Under the pieces are notes generated by a model. That model had not been told where the DNA came from, ran no database searches, and worked only from the letters and a program-made list of their open reading frames with translations. A stretch of 64,000 nucleotides of DNA from Lachnospiraceae bacterium (GTDB taxonomy: Bacteria > Bacillota > Clostridia > Lachnospirales > Lachnospiraceae): positions 1 to 64,000 of the forward strand of contig JAAWEK010000008.1 in the NCBI GenBank assembly GCA_022794265.1, written 5' to 3'. The number at the start of each line of letters is the position of its first letter. Position 1 is the first letter of the stretch. The translations under genes were made by a program, and so were the position numbers. Below, piece after piece: positions 25,752 to 35,901 of the stretch.

Positions 25752-26684
25752 ATGACTGGATATGAAGCAGTACGAAGAGTGGTAGAAGAGGTAAAAAAGG
25801 CAGTTGTGGGAAAGGATGAAATCATTATGCAGGTCATGGCGGCAATTATAGCTGACGGACATGTTCTGATTGATGATATACCGGGAGTGGGAAAGACGAC
25901 GATGGCCCTGGCCTTTGCAAAATCCATGTCCTTAAATTATAACAGGGTACAGTTTACACCGGATGTTCTGCCATCAGATGTAACCGGATTTACCATGCTG
26001 AATAAACAGACCAATGAATTCGAATATAAACAGGGGGCAGTGATGTGCAATCTGTTTCTGGCGGATGAAATCAACAGAACTTCTTCCAAGACGCAGTCGG
26101 CACTGCTGGAAGCAATGGAAGAGAAAACGGTTACGGTGGACTCCGTTACCCATCCGCTGCCGACGCCGTTTAACGTAATTGCCACCCAGAATCCTGTGGG
26201 TTCCGTAGGGACCCATATGTTGCCGGATTCCCAGCTGGACCGTTTTATGTTCTGTGTCTCCATGGGGTATCCGGATACAGAGAATGAAGTTATGATGTTA
26301 AAGGGTAAATACAGAAATAATCCTTTGGATAATGTTCATCCGGTGATAGACGGAATGGGTCTGGAGATCATTAAACAGGAAGTGGCAAAGGTGTATCTCA
26401 GTGATGAAATATATGAGTATATTGCCGGTATTGCTGCCCTTTCCAGAAATATGCCGGAAATTTCACTGGGTATCAGCCCGAGAGGAAGTGTGGCAATGGT
26501 GAAAGCCGCCCAGGCTTCCGCCTATATTGAAGAGCGAAATTACGTCGTACCGGATGATATTAAAAAGATAATCTATCCCTGCGTCCGGCATCGGATATTT
26601 CTCAGCGCCAGAGCCAGGGCGGCTAAAACATCGATGGAATATGTAGTGGAGAAGATGATAAATGAGCAGAATACAAACTTTTAA
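25752..26684 (+). CDS. MoxR family AAA+ ATPase
   Basis: A 310-residue MoxR ATPase with Walker A PGVGKTT (about 42), Walker B LADEINR, sensor 1 IATQNPVG and the C-terminal lid domain with SPRGSVAMVKAAQA. MoxR proteins act as chaperone-like ATPases for membrane or metal-cofactor proteins. It overlaps the DUF58 gene by 23 bases and precedes a transglutaminase gene, a conserved three-gene arrangement whose role is still poorly defined, often linked to envelope or secreted protein maturation. Confidence 0.92.
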   Translation: MTGYEAVRRVVEEVKKAVVGKDEIIMQVMAAIIADGHVLIDDIPGVGKTTMALAFAKSMSLNYNRVQFTPDVLPSDVTGFTMLNKQTNEFEYKQGAVMCNLFLADEINRTSSKTQSALLEAMEEKTVTVDSVTHPLPTPFNVIATQNPVGSVGTHMLPDSQLDRFMFCVSMGYPDTENEVMMLKGKYRNNPLDNVHPVIDGMGLEIIKQEVAKVYLSDEIYEYIAGIAALSRNMPEISLGISPRGSVAMVKAAQASAYIEERNYVVPDDIKKIIYPCVRHRIFLSARARAAKTSMEYVVEKMINEQNTNF

Positions 26685-27684
26685 AAAGCTTCTAATGCTT
26701 ATCCTGTGTTTTTCACTGCTGGCATGGATTATGATTATGTATAATGATTACAGCGCCATGCTGCCGCTGTTCATGTTTACGGCTCTGCTGTTCATGGAAG
26801 GAATTCCGTTTTTTGCAGCGGTTTCAAAAGTTAATGTTTCAATTCGTGTGGAACAGGATATCCGGCAATCTAACGATAAATTCCAGTTTGATGTGTGCGT
26901 ATCGGATAGAACATTTTATCCTTTTAAGATGACACGACTGGATATTGAAATTAAAAGAAAGTATGGGGATGAAATTATCCGCCGGAAGATTGAGATACCG
27001 ATGAATGGAAAAGGAAAATACCGTATGGGTATATCAGAAGAGCTGCAGGGCTGCGGATATGTGACCATTGAAGCGAAGACAGTCCGGTTTTATGATGTAT
27101 TAGGTATTTTCAGCAGGAAATACAAAGAGAAGAAATCACCAGTGGAAGTGGTTGTTTTACCGGCTGTCCGTGAAATTTTTATAGATTTGGAGTCTGTACC
27201 GTATATTGAAGTGGATGAATCCGAGATATTTTCAAAAGACAGAGCTGGAAATGATGTGTCTGAGCTGTTTGGAATCCGACCGTTTGTGGACGGAGACAGT
27301 CTGAATAAAGTACACTGGAATCTTACCGCCCGTACCAATGAAACAATGGTGCGGGAGTTTTCCATGCCTGTGGAATCCAATATCTATGTATATATAGATT
27401 TGTATAAAAACGGGGATGTGGAGAAAGCCCTTCAGGATGGCATATCAGCGGCTTATGAATTGATGGCGGCAGAGAGTCCTTTTTTTATGTGTTGGTTTGA
27501 CGAGGCAGAACTGTGTATGCGCAGGCAGCAGCCAAAGAGTTTTGAAGAGATAGATGAAATAATGTGCAAAATTCTGCGGCTGAATTTGTTTGAACGAAAT
27601 CCCCTGATCGATGAGATTCTGAATCAGTTTTCCAACGAATCTCATATAGTTTTTCCGGTTTTCCGATTACCGGAATCCTATTAA
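26662..27684 (+). CDS. DUF58 family membrane-associated protein
   Basis: A 340-residue protein with two N-terminal membrane helices (about 10-27 and 31-52), a beta-rich middle and the DUF58 signature at about 215-235: FVDGDSLNKVHWNLTARTNE followed by REFSMP. The following C-terminal part has the vWA-like fold typical of partners of MoxR ATPases. The gene starts within the end of the MoxR gene, consistent with coupled expression. No enzyme function is known for the family. Confidence 0.88.
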   Translation: MSRIQTFKKLLMLILCFSLLAWIMIMYNDYSAMLPLFMFTALLFMEGIPFFAAVSKVNVSIRVEQDIRQSNDKFQFDVCVSDRTFYPFKMTRLDIEIKRKYGDEIIRRKIEIPMNGKGKYRMGISEELQGCGYVTIEAKTVRFYDVLGIFSRKYKEKKSPVEVVVLPAVREIFIDLESVPYIEVDESEIFSKDRAGNDVSELFGIRPFVDGDSLNKVHWNLTARTNETMVREFSMPVESNIYVYIDLYKNGDVEKALQDGISAAYELMAAESPFFMCWFDEAELCMRRQQPKSFEEIDEIMCKILRLNLFERNPLIDEILNQFSNESHIVFPVFRLPESY

Positions 27685-27706
27685 AATAAAGTAAGGAGCA
27701 GCAGTT

Positions 27707-30172
27707 ATGAGAAAACCGGCATCTGATGCCATTGCCAGGATAAGCCTTATGCTTTTGGGGATAATGGCAATGGTACTTTCGTTTATAGAATGCTTTGAGA
27801 TAGAATGCAGTAAGGGAATGATATTTTTATTTACAATAACAGTTTTAATCATTCTGGCCGGAGTCATGGAGTTAAAGAGACAGAATCTTATTCTTATAAT
27901 TCTGGCGGTACTGGTGCTGACAGGCGCCATACTGTTGCGGACATATCTGAAAACAGGGATATTAAGTCTGGCAAATGCCATTCTGTTTCAGTATCAGAAG
28001 TATTATGACCAGGTGCATGCATATTCTTTTCGTATTGATATGGAAGAACTTCGATGGAACAGCTTATACTGGTATAATACCATTGTTATCTGTGCTATTA
28101 TTATAGAATATGCTTATATATTGATGACTGCTACCTGGAATAAAATCTATGCGGCGGTCCATTATGTGTTTACGGTAGCAATACTGGCAATTCCAATGGC
28201 TTTCGGCCTTTTTCCGCCGCCTTATGTGGTGGTTCTGATCATGGTTTACTGTATCATGTGTCTGGCATTTCAGCACAGCGAAAGAATATCTTTGAAAAAA
28301 TCCGGATTCCTTCTGGTAGTGACCCTGTTTTCTGCTGGTATGCTGTTTGTCTGTGTGAATCCTGACACTTATGTAGAAGCCAGCCGGTTTTCCGCAATTA
28401 AAAGTGGGTTTAATTCAGTGGTGGAGAAACTGGATATAGATGAATTGTTTACAAATGGAATATTCGGCGGACGTAGCAGTAAAGTGATAGCAGCAGGAGG
28501 ATTGGGGAAGGGTGAACTCGGAAAGGCAGATAAGATTTCTTTCAGCGGAAAGGTGATGTTGAATGCTACGATGCCGTTGCCAAAGCAGGATGTCTATCTG
28601 AAAGGATATGCTGCCAGTTATTATGATGGAGACCGTTGGTCTTATTCTTATTATAATAATGAGTATAATCATTTTCTGACAAGCTATTTTAATTATTATA
28701 TGTCGAATAATGAATTTTTGAATATTGGCGAGGCTGCAGAAGATATTATGAGCCGTCCATATAAAGCAGTTCAGGAATTAGACAGTAATTTGTATACGAT
28801 TCGTATAAAGAACCTGAGTGGTGATAATAATTGTTATATTCCATATAATGCGTTGATTACCCAACGACAGACTATAGAGGATTTAATGGTATCAGGTCAC
28901 AGATTTACATATAACGTGGATGTACTGTTATATGAATTTTATAATTTTACCCTTCAGGACTATGCAGATTTATATGAAGAAAAGATTCGGGAATGGAGAG
29001 GTTACCTGTGGACTCCGTTTATCCCCACGGATGAAGCTGATGAACTTTATAAGGATTATGCGGAGGAAACCTGTCTTGCGGTACCAGATGATTTAATCCG
29101 GCTGTTTGATGAGCTTCTGCCGGATGCACCCAGTTACGATGGAGAAAGTCCTGAAGAACTGCTGGACTGTATTGAATATGTTCGCTCTTATCTGCAGAAA
29201 CATACGGAATACACCCTGAATCCGGGCAGAATGGAAGGAAAGGATTTTGTAAAGGATTTTCTTGTGAATAAGAAGAAGGGATATTGTACATCCTATGCTT
29301 CAGCCACGGTTTTGATGTTGAGATATATGGGGGTTCCGGCCAGATATGCCGAAGGGTACCGGATAGGTTTCCGGGAAATCGCAGTCGGCAGTTATGACAG
29401 AGGGACTGGGGAATATACATTTGATGTTAAAGATTCTTCTGCTCATGCATGGGCAGAAGTCTATGTACATGGTATAGGATTTCTTCCTGCAGATACAACA
29501 CCGGCAGTTGATTCTGATGTACCGGCGGGGGTTCCGCTTTCTTCAGATAATGACACTTCTTCTGCTCCGGAAGAGCTGACAACGGTCCCTTTTGAGAGTA
29601 GTATGAATAATGAAACAACAACCGCCATGGAAGGAGATACCCGGCCGGAGACTCCAGCCGGGGGAGAGAATTCCGGATTGGAAACCGGAACCGGGGAATC
29701 CGGCCATGAAGATTTAAATTCCGTTGCAATTGTGGTAATTCTTCTGCTGACTGTGATGATTTGCACAATATCCGCTTTCATATACAAATATTATAATAAA
29801 AAGAAATCCCGGAAAAAAGAGCTGGGTGCTGCTCTTCGGAAACTGTCTCCGGAGCGGCAGAGAATGATTCTTCTGGCAGAGGAATTGTTTGAGCTGCTTG
29901 GGACATATGGTGTATGCTATGACTGGGGGAAATATACGGAAGAATTTGCGGCTGAAATGGAAGAATTATTGAGAAAAGCGGAATCTTTGAAACAAGAGAG
30001 GAAGCCGGAGGGCAATATACCAGGGGAAGGCATAGAGGCGCAGGAGTTTCTGAAACAATACCAGAAAGCCAAATTCAGTGAGATAAATCAGGAAATTCCC
30101 AAAGAAGATTATAAAAAATTTATCAACTATATAGATAAATGTAAAAACAGTTTGCAATACTTAAAAAAATAG
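27707..30172 (+). CDS. TgpA-like membrane transglutaminase/protease-fold protein
   Basis: An 821-residue protein with about seven N-terminal membrane helices (15-235), a long extracellular domain, a transglutaminase-like core at about 520-610 and a further membrane helix near 690 followed by a charged cytoplasmic tail. The catalytic triad is visible as Cys in KGYCTSYAS, His in SSAHAWAEV and Asp in LPADTTP. A Ser/Thr/Glu-rich linker separates core and helix. With MoxR and DUF58 genes directly upstream it completes the usual three-gene set. Substrates are unknown; the fold can act as a transglutaminase or a cysteine peptidase. Confidence 0.9.
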   Translation: MRKPASDAIARISLMLLGIMAMVLSFIECFEIECSKGMIFLFTITVLIILAGVMELKRQNLILIILAVLVLTGAILLRTYLKTGILSLANAILFQYQKYYDQVHAYSFRIDMEELRWNSLYWYNTIVICAIIIEYAYILMTATWNKIYAAVHYVFTVAILAIPMAFGLFPPPYVVVLIMVYCIMCLAFQHSERISLKKSGFLLVVTLFSAGMLFVCVNPDTYVEASRFSAIKSGFNSVVEKLDIDELFTNGIFGGRSSKVIAAGGLGKGELGKADKISFSGKVMLNATMPLPKQDVYLKGYAASYYDGDRWSYSYYNNEYNHFLTSYFNYYMSNNEFLNIGEAAEDIMSRPYKAVQELDSNLYTIRIKNLSGDNNCYIPYNALITQRQTIEDLMVSGHRFTYNVDVLLYEFYNFTLQDYADLYEEKIREWRGYLWTPFIPTDEADELYKDYAEETCLAVPDDLIRLFDELLPDAPSYDGESPEELLDCIEYVRSYLQKHTEYTLNPGRMEGKDFVKDFLVNKKKGYCTSYASATVLMLRYMGVPARYAEGYRIGFREIAVGSYDRGTGEYTFDVKDSSAHAWAEVYVHGIGFLPADTTPAVDSDVPAGVPLSSDNDTSSAPEELTTVPFESSMNNETTTAMEGDTRPETPAGGENSGLETGTGESGHEDLNSVAIVVILLLTVMICTISAFIYKYYNKKKSRKKELGAALRKLSPERQRMILLAEELFELLGTYGVCYDWGKYTEEFAAEMEELLRKAESLKQERKPEGNIPGEGIEAQEFLKQYQKAKFSEINQEIPKEDYKKFINYIDKCKNSLQYLKK

Positions 30173-30249
30173 AGTATATTTATTGCAGAACTATGGAATG
30201 GTATCATTCTTAAGTTATAAAATTATTTAAGTTTACGGAGGTAATTAAC

Positions 30250-31113
30250 ATGTTAGTATCAGCAAAAGAGATGCTTCAGAAAGCAAAAGCAGGACATTAT
30301 GCTGTGGGTCAGTTCAACATTAACAACCTTGAATGGACAAAGGCTATTTTATTAACAGCTCAGGAATTAAATTCACCGGTTATTCTGGGTGTATCAGAAG
30401 GCGCCGGAAAATATATGACAGGATATAAGACTGTTGTAGGTATGGTAAACGGAATGATGGAAGAATTGAACATCACTGTTCCGGTTGCATTGCATTTAGA
30501 CCACGGCAGTTTCGAAGGATGTATGAAGTGTATCGAAGCAGGATTTTCTTCTATTATGTTTGACGGTTCTCACTATCCGATTGATGAAAATGTTGCAAAG
30601 ACAACAGAACTGGTTAAGATTGTAAACGAAAAGGGTATGTCTCTGGAAGCAGAAGTCGGCTCCATCGGTGGTGAAGAAGACGGCGTAATCGGCAAGGGTG
30701 AATGTGCGGACCCGCAGGAATGTAAGGCAATTGCAGACCTGGGTGTAACCATGCTTGCAGCAGGTATCGGAAATATTCATGGTAAGTATCCGGATAATTG
30801 GGAAGGTTTAAGTTTTGAGACTCTGGATGCCGTTCAGCAGTTAACAGGAGATATGCCATTGGTTCTTCACGGTGGAACAGGTATTCCGGAAGATATGATT
30901 AAGAAAGCTATCTCATTGGGCGTTGCTAAAATTAATGTTAATACAGAGTGTCAGCTTGCATTTGCAGAAGCTACACGTAAGTATATTGAAGAAGGAAAAG
31001 ACCAGCAGGGCAAGGGATTTGACCCTCGTAAATTACTGGCTCCGGGATTTGAAGCAATCAAGGCTACAGTAAAGGAAAAGATGGAATTATTCGGATCTGT
31101 AGGCAAAGCATAA
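30250..31113 (+). CDS. fba: Class II fructose-1,6-bisphosphate aldolase
   Basis: A 287-residue zinc-dependent aldolase cleaving fructose-1,6-bisphosphate into the two triose phosphates. Zinc and catalytic motifs are present: HLDHGS (Asp-His pair), EAEVGSIGGEEDG, GIGNIHGKYP, VLHGGTGIP and KINVNTE. The codon use is strongly biased toward a limited set, as in highly expressed genes. ACGGAGGT precedes the ATG. It stands alone, ended by its own terminator. Tagatose-bisphosphate aldolases share the fold, but the sequence and solitary context favour glycolysis. Confidence 0.94.
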   Translation: MLVSAKEMLQKAKAGHYAVGQFNINNLEWTKAILLTAQELNSPVILGVSEGAGKYMTGYKTVVGMVNGMMEELNITVPVALHLDHGSFEGCMKCIEAGFSSIMFDGSHYPIDENVAKTTELVKIVNEKGMSLEAEVGSIGGEEDGVIGKGECADPQECKAIADLGVTMLAAGIGNIHGKYPDNWEGLSFETLDAVQQLTGDMPLVLHGGTGIPEDMIKKAISLGVAKINVNTECQLAFAEATRKYIEEGKDQQGKGFDPRKLLAPGFEAIKATVKEKMELFGSVGKA

Positions 31114-31147
31114 GAAAGATTAAAAGTTACAGAGATTATAGAAAGAC

Positions 31148-31183
31148 AAGCCATATCCGGCGGAGTGCCGGGTATGGTTTTTA
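31148..31183 (+). terminator. Terminator after fba
   Basis: Stem CCATATCCGGC / GCCGGGTATGG around a five-base loop, followed by TTTTTAT. Confidence 0.85.
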
Positions 31184-31242
31184 TATATGCAGTTTAACTT
31201 GATTTACCAGCAGAAGTTTACAAAATTTTAACACAAGTTTCA

Positions 31243-31271
31243 TTGATTAATCCCCAATATTTTAATATAAT
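31243..31271 (+). promoter_or_regulatory. Sigma-A promoter of sortase gene
   Basis: TTGATT (31243-31248) and TATAAT (31266-31271), spacer 17. It places the transcript start near 31278, after any earlier in-frame start codon, and so supports the ATG at 31315. Confidence 0.7.
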
Positions 31272-31314
31272 AACTTACAGAAGCAAAAATGTTTTGCAGT
31301 TATGGAGGATTATA

Positions 31315-32283
31315 ATGGAGAATCAGAATTCCGAAAAAGATAAGAATATCACTGTTGAAACTACAGAGAACACAGAACAGAAAAATATAGAAACAAATAA
31401 TAATATGACCGCTAATGAAGAGAATAAAGAAACTAAAACGGAATTGCCAAAGAAGTCTGCTAAGAAGAAAAAGACAACGAGATATTATATCTTTGAAAGT
31501 ATCCGCATGGTGGTTATGATTGCGGCATTATGCGTTTTTACATACTCATCCTATGAACTTACCAATATCTATCTGGATTATCAGGAGGGAGATGATGCAT
31601 ATGCCAACATGGAAGACCAGTTTCTGGTTCCCAATATAGAGGTCAGTGATGCCGATGAGCCGGAGACGGATATGTATGGCAATAAGATTAGTGCAGGTAC
31701 GGCAGTGGCAGAGTTTTCCTTTGACTTTGATGCGTTGCTGCAGGTCAACAGTTCAGCCGTGGGCTGGATAAAGCAGGAGAATATAATCAGTTATCCGATT
31801 ATACAGGGAATGGACAATACCTATTACTTATCCCATAATGCAGCCCATCAGAGCAATAAGAGTGGTGCTATTTTTGTAGACTACCGGGTAGAGGGCGGCC
31901 TGGAGGCCAAAAACTGTATTATATACGGGCATGATATGCTGAATAATTCCATGTTTGGTTCCCTGATTAAATACGGTAGTGAATCCTATTATCAGTCCCA
32001 TAAGACCTTTGACATCTATGTGGGACATGATTTATACCGATACTATGTATTTGCAGCGTATGAGACAGACGAAGTGGGATATACCTATACTTATAACTTT
32101 AATTCAGACGAAGAATTTCAGGCATATATTGATGACTGTATGGGCAGAAGATTATACGGAACGGATATAGGAACCAACGTATCGGTAAATGACAAAATTA
32201 TTACTCTATCCACATGCACCCGACACGATGATACCAAGCGTTTCATTGTACAGCTGGTTCGTGGGGAAAAGGTAGAGCAGTAA
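31315..32283 (+). CDS. srtB: Class B sortase
   Basis: A 322-residue membrane-anchored transpeptidase. The N-terminal 60 residues are cytoplasmic and very polar (Lys/Glu/Asn/Thr-rich), followed by one membrane helix (about 63-83) and the sortase domain. Catalytic residues are in YGHDM (His, about 205), TLSTC (Cys, about 300) and KRFIVQ (Arg, about 308); the TLSTCTRHDD form and insertions before it fit class B. Sortases attach proteins with an NPxTN- or LPxTG-like signal to peptidoglycan. No obvious sorting-signal substrate is in the window. GGAGG precedes the ATG. Confidence 0.9.
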   Translation: MENQNSEKDKNITVETTENTEQKNIETNNNMTANEENKETKTELPKKSAKKKKTTRYYIFESIRMVVMIAALCVFTYSSYELTNIYLDYQEGDDAYANMEDQFLVPNIEVSDADEPETDMYGNKISAGTAVAEFSFDFDALLQVNSSAVGWIKQENIISYPIIQGMDNTYYLSHNAAHQSNKSGAIFVDYRVEGGLEAKNCIIYGHDMLNNSMFGSLIKYGSESYYQSHKTFDIYVGHDLYRYYVFAAYETDEVGYTYTYNFNSDEEFQAYIDDCMGRRLYGTDIGTNVSVNDKIITLSTCTRHDDTKRFIVQLVRGEKVEQ

Positions 32284-32374
32284 CAGACATATTATTATAT
32301 GAATAAAATTTATTATGAATTTATCAAAAAGTGCTTGCATTTTTTTTAGAATTGTTGTATTTTATACTCAGATA

Positions 32375-32392
32375 GAAACCTTACCGGGTTTC
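32375..32392 (+). promoter_or_regulatory. Small hairpin in glutamine synthetase leader
   Basis: Perfect six-pair stem GAAACC / GGTTTC with a six-base loop TTACCG, 26 bases before the leader terminator. Two consecutive hexaloop hairpins are the layout read by ANTAR antiterminators, but the loop bases do not match the remembered A1/G4 pattern. Confidence 0.5.
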
Positions 32393-32417
32393 ACACATAT
32401 GGATTTATGAGGACAAA

Positions 32418-32448
32418 GGCGTTCCTAAGCAGGGACGCCCTTTTTTTT
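32418..32448 (+). terminator. Leader terminator (attenuator) before glutamine synthetase gene
   Basis: Stem GGCGTTCC / GGGACGCC with hexaloop TAAGCA, then C and eight T. It lies 120 bases before the start codon, so expression probably depends on antitermination. The element matches the amt leader in position, stem start (AAGGCG) and loop size. Confidence 0.8.
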
Positions 32449-32567
32449 AGGAACCTATGTTGTGTTATGTTTTTATAGCCTTATGTGATTAACTCATCAA
32501 AGAATAATTTAGTACATAGACTATGATGAGAAATACTATAACTATCAAATGAAAGGGATGTATTATC

Positions 32568-34685
32568 ATGAGTGAAGTATTTAGCGTATCAAAGATTTTT
32601 GGCGAAGATGTATTTAATGATACAGTGATGAAAGAGCGTCTGCCGAAAAAAGTTTATGAAGAACTGAGAAAAGTTATCGATGAGGGTGCCGAATTAAGTG
32701 TTGGACTTGCCGACGTAGTGGCAAACGCTATGAAGGACTGGGCGATTGAAAAAGGGGCGACACATTACACACACTGGTTCCAGCCGCTTACAGGTGTAAC
32801 AGCCGAAAAACATGACTCATTTATTTCGGCTCCAAAGTCTGACGGTAAAATATTAATGGAATTTTCTGGCAAAGAGCTGATTAAGGGAGAACCGGATGCC
32901 TCTTCATTCCCTTCCGGCGGATTGAGGGCTACTTTCGAAGCCAGAGGATATACCGCATGGGATTGTACATCGCCTGCATTTGTGAAAAGAGATGCCACAG
33001 GAGCTATTCTCTGTATTCCAACGGCATTCTGTTCCTATACAGGAGAAGCACTGGATAAGAAGACGCCATTGCTTCGTTCCATGGAGGCTATTAATATTCA
33101 GGCTCTCCGTATTCTGAGATTATTTGGAAATACTACATCCAAAAGAGTAATTCCTTCTGTTGGACCGGAACAGGAATATTTTCTGGTAGACAGAGAAAAA
33201 TATTTAAAGAGAAAAGACCTTATCTTTACCGGGCGTACCTTATTCGGCGCCATGCCTCCAAAAGGACAGGAGTTGGAAGACCATTATTTTGGAAGTATCC
33301 GGGAACGTATCGGCGCTTATATGAAGGATTTAAATGAAGAGTTATGGAGACTTGGTGTGTCTGCCAAGACACAGCATAACGAAGTAGCTCCGGCACAGCA
33401 TGAGCTGGCTCCAATCTATGCACAGGCCAACATAGCGGTAGACCATAACCAGATTACCATGGAGACCATGAAGAAAGTGGCAGGCCGTCACGGTATGGTA
33501 TGTCTGTTGCATGAAAAACCATTTGCTGGAGTAAACGGTTCAGGTAAGCACAATAACTGGTCCATAACCACGGATGACGGTATTAATTTACTGGATCCGG
33601 GTAAGACGCCTCATGAAAATAAACAGTTCCTGTTAGTACTGACAGCCATTATGAAAGCGGTTGATGTACATGCGGATTTACTTCGGGAAGCAGCAGCAAA
33701 TCCGGGTAATGACCACAGATTAGGAGCAAACGAGGCACCTCCGGCTATTATTTCCATGTTCCTTGGGGCGCAGCTTCAGGATGTACTGGGACAGTTAATC
33801 AATACCGGAGATGCTACCAGCAGTATAAAGGCAGGAAAATTAAAGACCGGTGTCAGCACCCTTCCGGATTTCAGAAAGGATGCCACGGACAGAAACAGAA
33901 CTTCACCGTTTGCATTTACCGGTAATAAATTTGAATTCCGTATGGTAGGTTCTTCCGATTCTGTTGCCAGTCCGAATGTTGTTCTGAATACTATTGTGGC
34001 GGAAGCGTTTTGTGATATTGCAGACGAGTTGGAAAAAGCAGAGGATCTGGATATTGCAGTTCATGATCTCATTAAGAAACTGGCCACTGAGCATCAGCGT
34101 ATCGTATTTAACGGAAACGGTTATGCGGACGAATGGGTAGAGGAAGCAGAACTTAGGGGATTGCCGAATATTAAAACTATGGTGGATGCGATTCCGGCCC
34201 TGACAACCAAAAAAGCTGTGAATCTATTTGAAAAATTTGGTGTATTCACTGAAGCGGAATTGCAGTCCAGGGCGGAAGTTCAGTATGAGGCATATGCGAA
34301 AGCCATAAATATTGAAGCCAGAGCCATGACGGATATCGCAGGAAAGCAGATTATTCCTGCCGTAATTAAGGCAACGACACAGCTTGCAGAATCCATTAAT
34401 GCTGTTACGGCTGCCTGCGGGGATGCAGATGTGAGTGTACAGCAGGAATTACTGGCTGAAACCTCCGTATTGTTATCAGAGACAAAAGTTGCTCTTGCAA
34501 AGCTTCAGGATGTAACTGCTGAAGCCGCAAAGAAGGAAGAAGGAAAAGAGCGGGCAGTATACTTTAAAGATGTTGTGAAGCCGGCAATGGAAGAACTGAG
34601 AAGTCCGGTAGATAAGCTGGAAATGCTTGTAGATAAGGACTTATGGCCAATGCCGTCTTATGGAGATTTAATCTTTGAAGTATAA
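32568..34685 (+). CDS. glnN: Type III glutamine synthetase
   Basis: A 705-residue GSIII, far longer than GSI (about 445-475). Family motifs: THWFQPLTG and the GSIII pattern [20 protein letters not shown] near the N-terminus, [23 protein letters not shown], the ATP-binding region [10 protein letters not shown] and [15 protein letters not shown]. It makes glutamine from glutamate, ammonia and ATP and is the main ammonia-assimilating form in many Clostridia and Bacteroidetes. AAAGGGATG lies before the ATG. Regulation by leader attenuation together with amt is likely. Confidence 0.95.
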   Translation: MSEVFSVSKIFGEDVFNDTVMKERLPKKVYEELRKVIDEGAELSVGLADVVANAMKDWAIEKGATHYTHWFQPLTGVTAEKHDSFISAPKSDGKILMEFSGKELIKGEPDASSFPSGGLRATFEARGYTAWDCTSPAFVKRDATGAILCIPTAFCSYTGEALDKKTPLLRSMEAINIQALRILRLFGNTTSKRVIPSVGPEQEYFLVDREKYLKRKDLIFTGRTLFGAMPPKGQELEDHYFGSIRERIGAYMKDLNEELWRLGVSAKTQHNEVAPAQHELAPIYAQANIAVDHNQITMETMKKVAGRHGMVCLLHEKPFAGVNGSGKHNNWSITTDDGINLLDPGKTPHENKQFLLVLTAIMKAVDVHADLLREAAANPGNDHRLGANEAPPAIISMFLGAQLQDVLGQLINTGDATSSIKAGKLKTGVSTLPDFRKDATDRNRTSPFAFTGNKFEFRMVGSSDSVASPNVVLNTIVAEAFCDIADELEKAEDLDIAVHDLIKKLATEHQRIVFNGNGYADEWVEEAELRGLPNIKTMVDAIPALTTKKAVNLFEKFGVFTEAELQSRAEVQYEAYAKAINIEARAMTDIAGKQIIPAVIKATTQLAESINAVTAACGDADVSVQQELLAETSVLLSETKVALAKLQDVTAEAAKKEEGKERAVYFKDVVKPAMEELRSPVDKLEMLVDKDLWPMPSYGDLIFEV

Positions 34686-34747
34686 TCTGGTTTTATTATT
34701 TGCACACAATAGGAAGCGAATATGAGATTCCGGTCAGAGTTATATAC

Positions 34748-34793
34748 AGGTAACTGTTGCATTAGGAGTAATGTAGCAGTTACCTTATTTCTA
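34748..34793 (+). terminator. Terminator after glutamine synthetase gene
   Basis: Stem AGGTAACTG-TTGCATT with AATGTAGCAGTTACCT around a short loop, followed by a T-rich stretch. Confidence 0.7.
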
Positions 34794-34889
34794 TTTTATT
34801 TAATAAAAAAATCTATCGTATATTAATGCAAAATATAACAGAAGATTGATTGTATCGGTATAATACCGGGTACAGAAATGGAGGTAAAT

Positions 34890-35720
34890 ATGTTACAAAT
34901 AGGATGTCATTTATCAGCGAGCAAAGGTTTTTTGCATATGGGAAAAGAGATTTTATCCATTGGAGGGAACACATTTCAGTTTTTTACCAGGAATCCCAGA
35001 GGAGGGAAAGCAAAAGATGTGGATGAAAAGGACGTTCAGGCTTTTTTGGAATTCAGACAGGAAAACGGAATCGGAACCATACTGGCTCATGCGCCTTATA
35101 CCCTGAATGCCTGTTCGGCAGATGAAAGGGTAAGAGAATTTGCATTTGAAGTGATGAGTGACGATTTAAGACGGATGGAATATATTCCCGGGAACCTTTA
35201 TAACTTCCATCCGGGAAGCCATGTTTCCCAGGGAGCGGAAAAAGGTATTGAAATGATAGCCGGACTGCTGAACCGGGTGCTGAAAGAAGAACAGACAACC
35301 ACGGTCTTACTGGAAACCATGGCGGGAAAGGGGAGTGAAGTAGGAAGGAGTTTTGAGGAATTACGGGCGATTATTGATAAGGTTGATTTAAACAGTCATC
35401 TGGGAGTATGTCTGGATACCTGTCATGTATATGATGCCGGTTACGATATCGTCAGTCATTTGGAGGAAGTGCTGGAGGAATTTGACCAGGTCATTGGATT
35501 CGGCCGATTAAAAGCCCTTCATGTTAATGACAGCAAAAATCCGTTTGGCAGTCATAAGGACAGACATGAGAAGATTGGGGAAGGCACTCTGGGAATTCAG
35601 ACCTTTGAAGCCATCGTCAGACATCCGGTGCTGAGAGAATTACCTATGTATCTGGAAACTCCCAATGAACTGGAAGGATATCGGAAAGAGATAGAGTTAT
35701 TTAAAAAAATGTATGAATAG
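34890..35720 (+). CDS. nfo: Endonuclease IV (AP endonuclease)
   Basis: A 276-residue zinc enzyme of base-excision repair that cuts 5' of abasic sites. The TIM-barrel signature stretches are visible: [64 protein letters not shown] and [13 protein letters not shown], which include the metal-binding His, Glu and Asp residues. The ATG at 34890 has GGAGG upstream; the in-frame ATG 12 bases before it overlaps that site. It is a single-gene unit. Confidence 0.95.
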   Translation: MLQIGCHLSASKGFLHMGKEILSIGGNTFQFFTRNPRGGKAKDVDEKDVQAFLEFRQENGIGTILAHAPYTLNACSADERVREFAFEVMSDDLRRMEYIPGNLYNFHPGSHVSQGAEKGIEMIAGLLNRVLKEEQTTTVLLETMAGKGSEVGRSFEELRAIIDKVDLNSHLGVCLDTCHVYDAGYDIVSHLEEVLEEFDQVIGFGRLKALHVNDSKNPFGSHKDRHEKIGEGTLGIQTFEAIVRHPVLRELPMYLETPNELEGYRKEIELFKKMYE

Positions 35721-35830
35721 TGATGTTGTATAATAGTTCATTATCTACCGTTATCGGTAGGATAATATATCAGAAAGAACGATAAAGGTGATGTTAATAT
35801 TGCAAAATCTGAAGAAAATGGATTATGCAT

Positions 35831-35859
35831 TTGACCGGAAATATTGTGTTTGATATAAT
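35831..35859 (+). promoter_or_regulatory. Sigma-A promoter of zinc-ribbon/TPM operon
   Basis: TTGACC (35831-35836) and TATAAT (35854-35859), spacer 17, followed 43 bases later by the start codon. Confidence 0.7.
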
Positions 35860-35901
35860 TATAATATTGCATGAGTAAAAGGATTAAGGAAGGAAAAGAA
35901 A

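Noticed and set aside
32335-32368. Promoter TTGCAT ... TATACT for glutamine synthetase
   Set aside because: The spacer is 22 bases, too long for a normal sigma-A promoter; no better pair was found.
16637-32448. ANTAR-bound tandem hairpins in amt and glutamine synthetase leaders
   Set aside because: Loops are six bases but TGAATT, TTACCG and TAAGCA do not match the remembered A1/G4 loop rule, and the amt leader has no room for a first hairpin. Only a generic attenuator is called.
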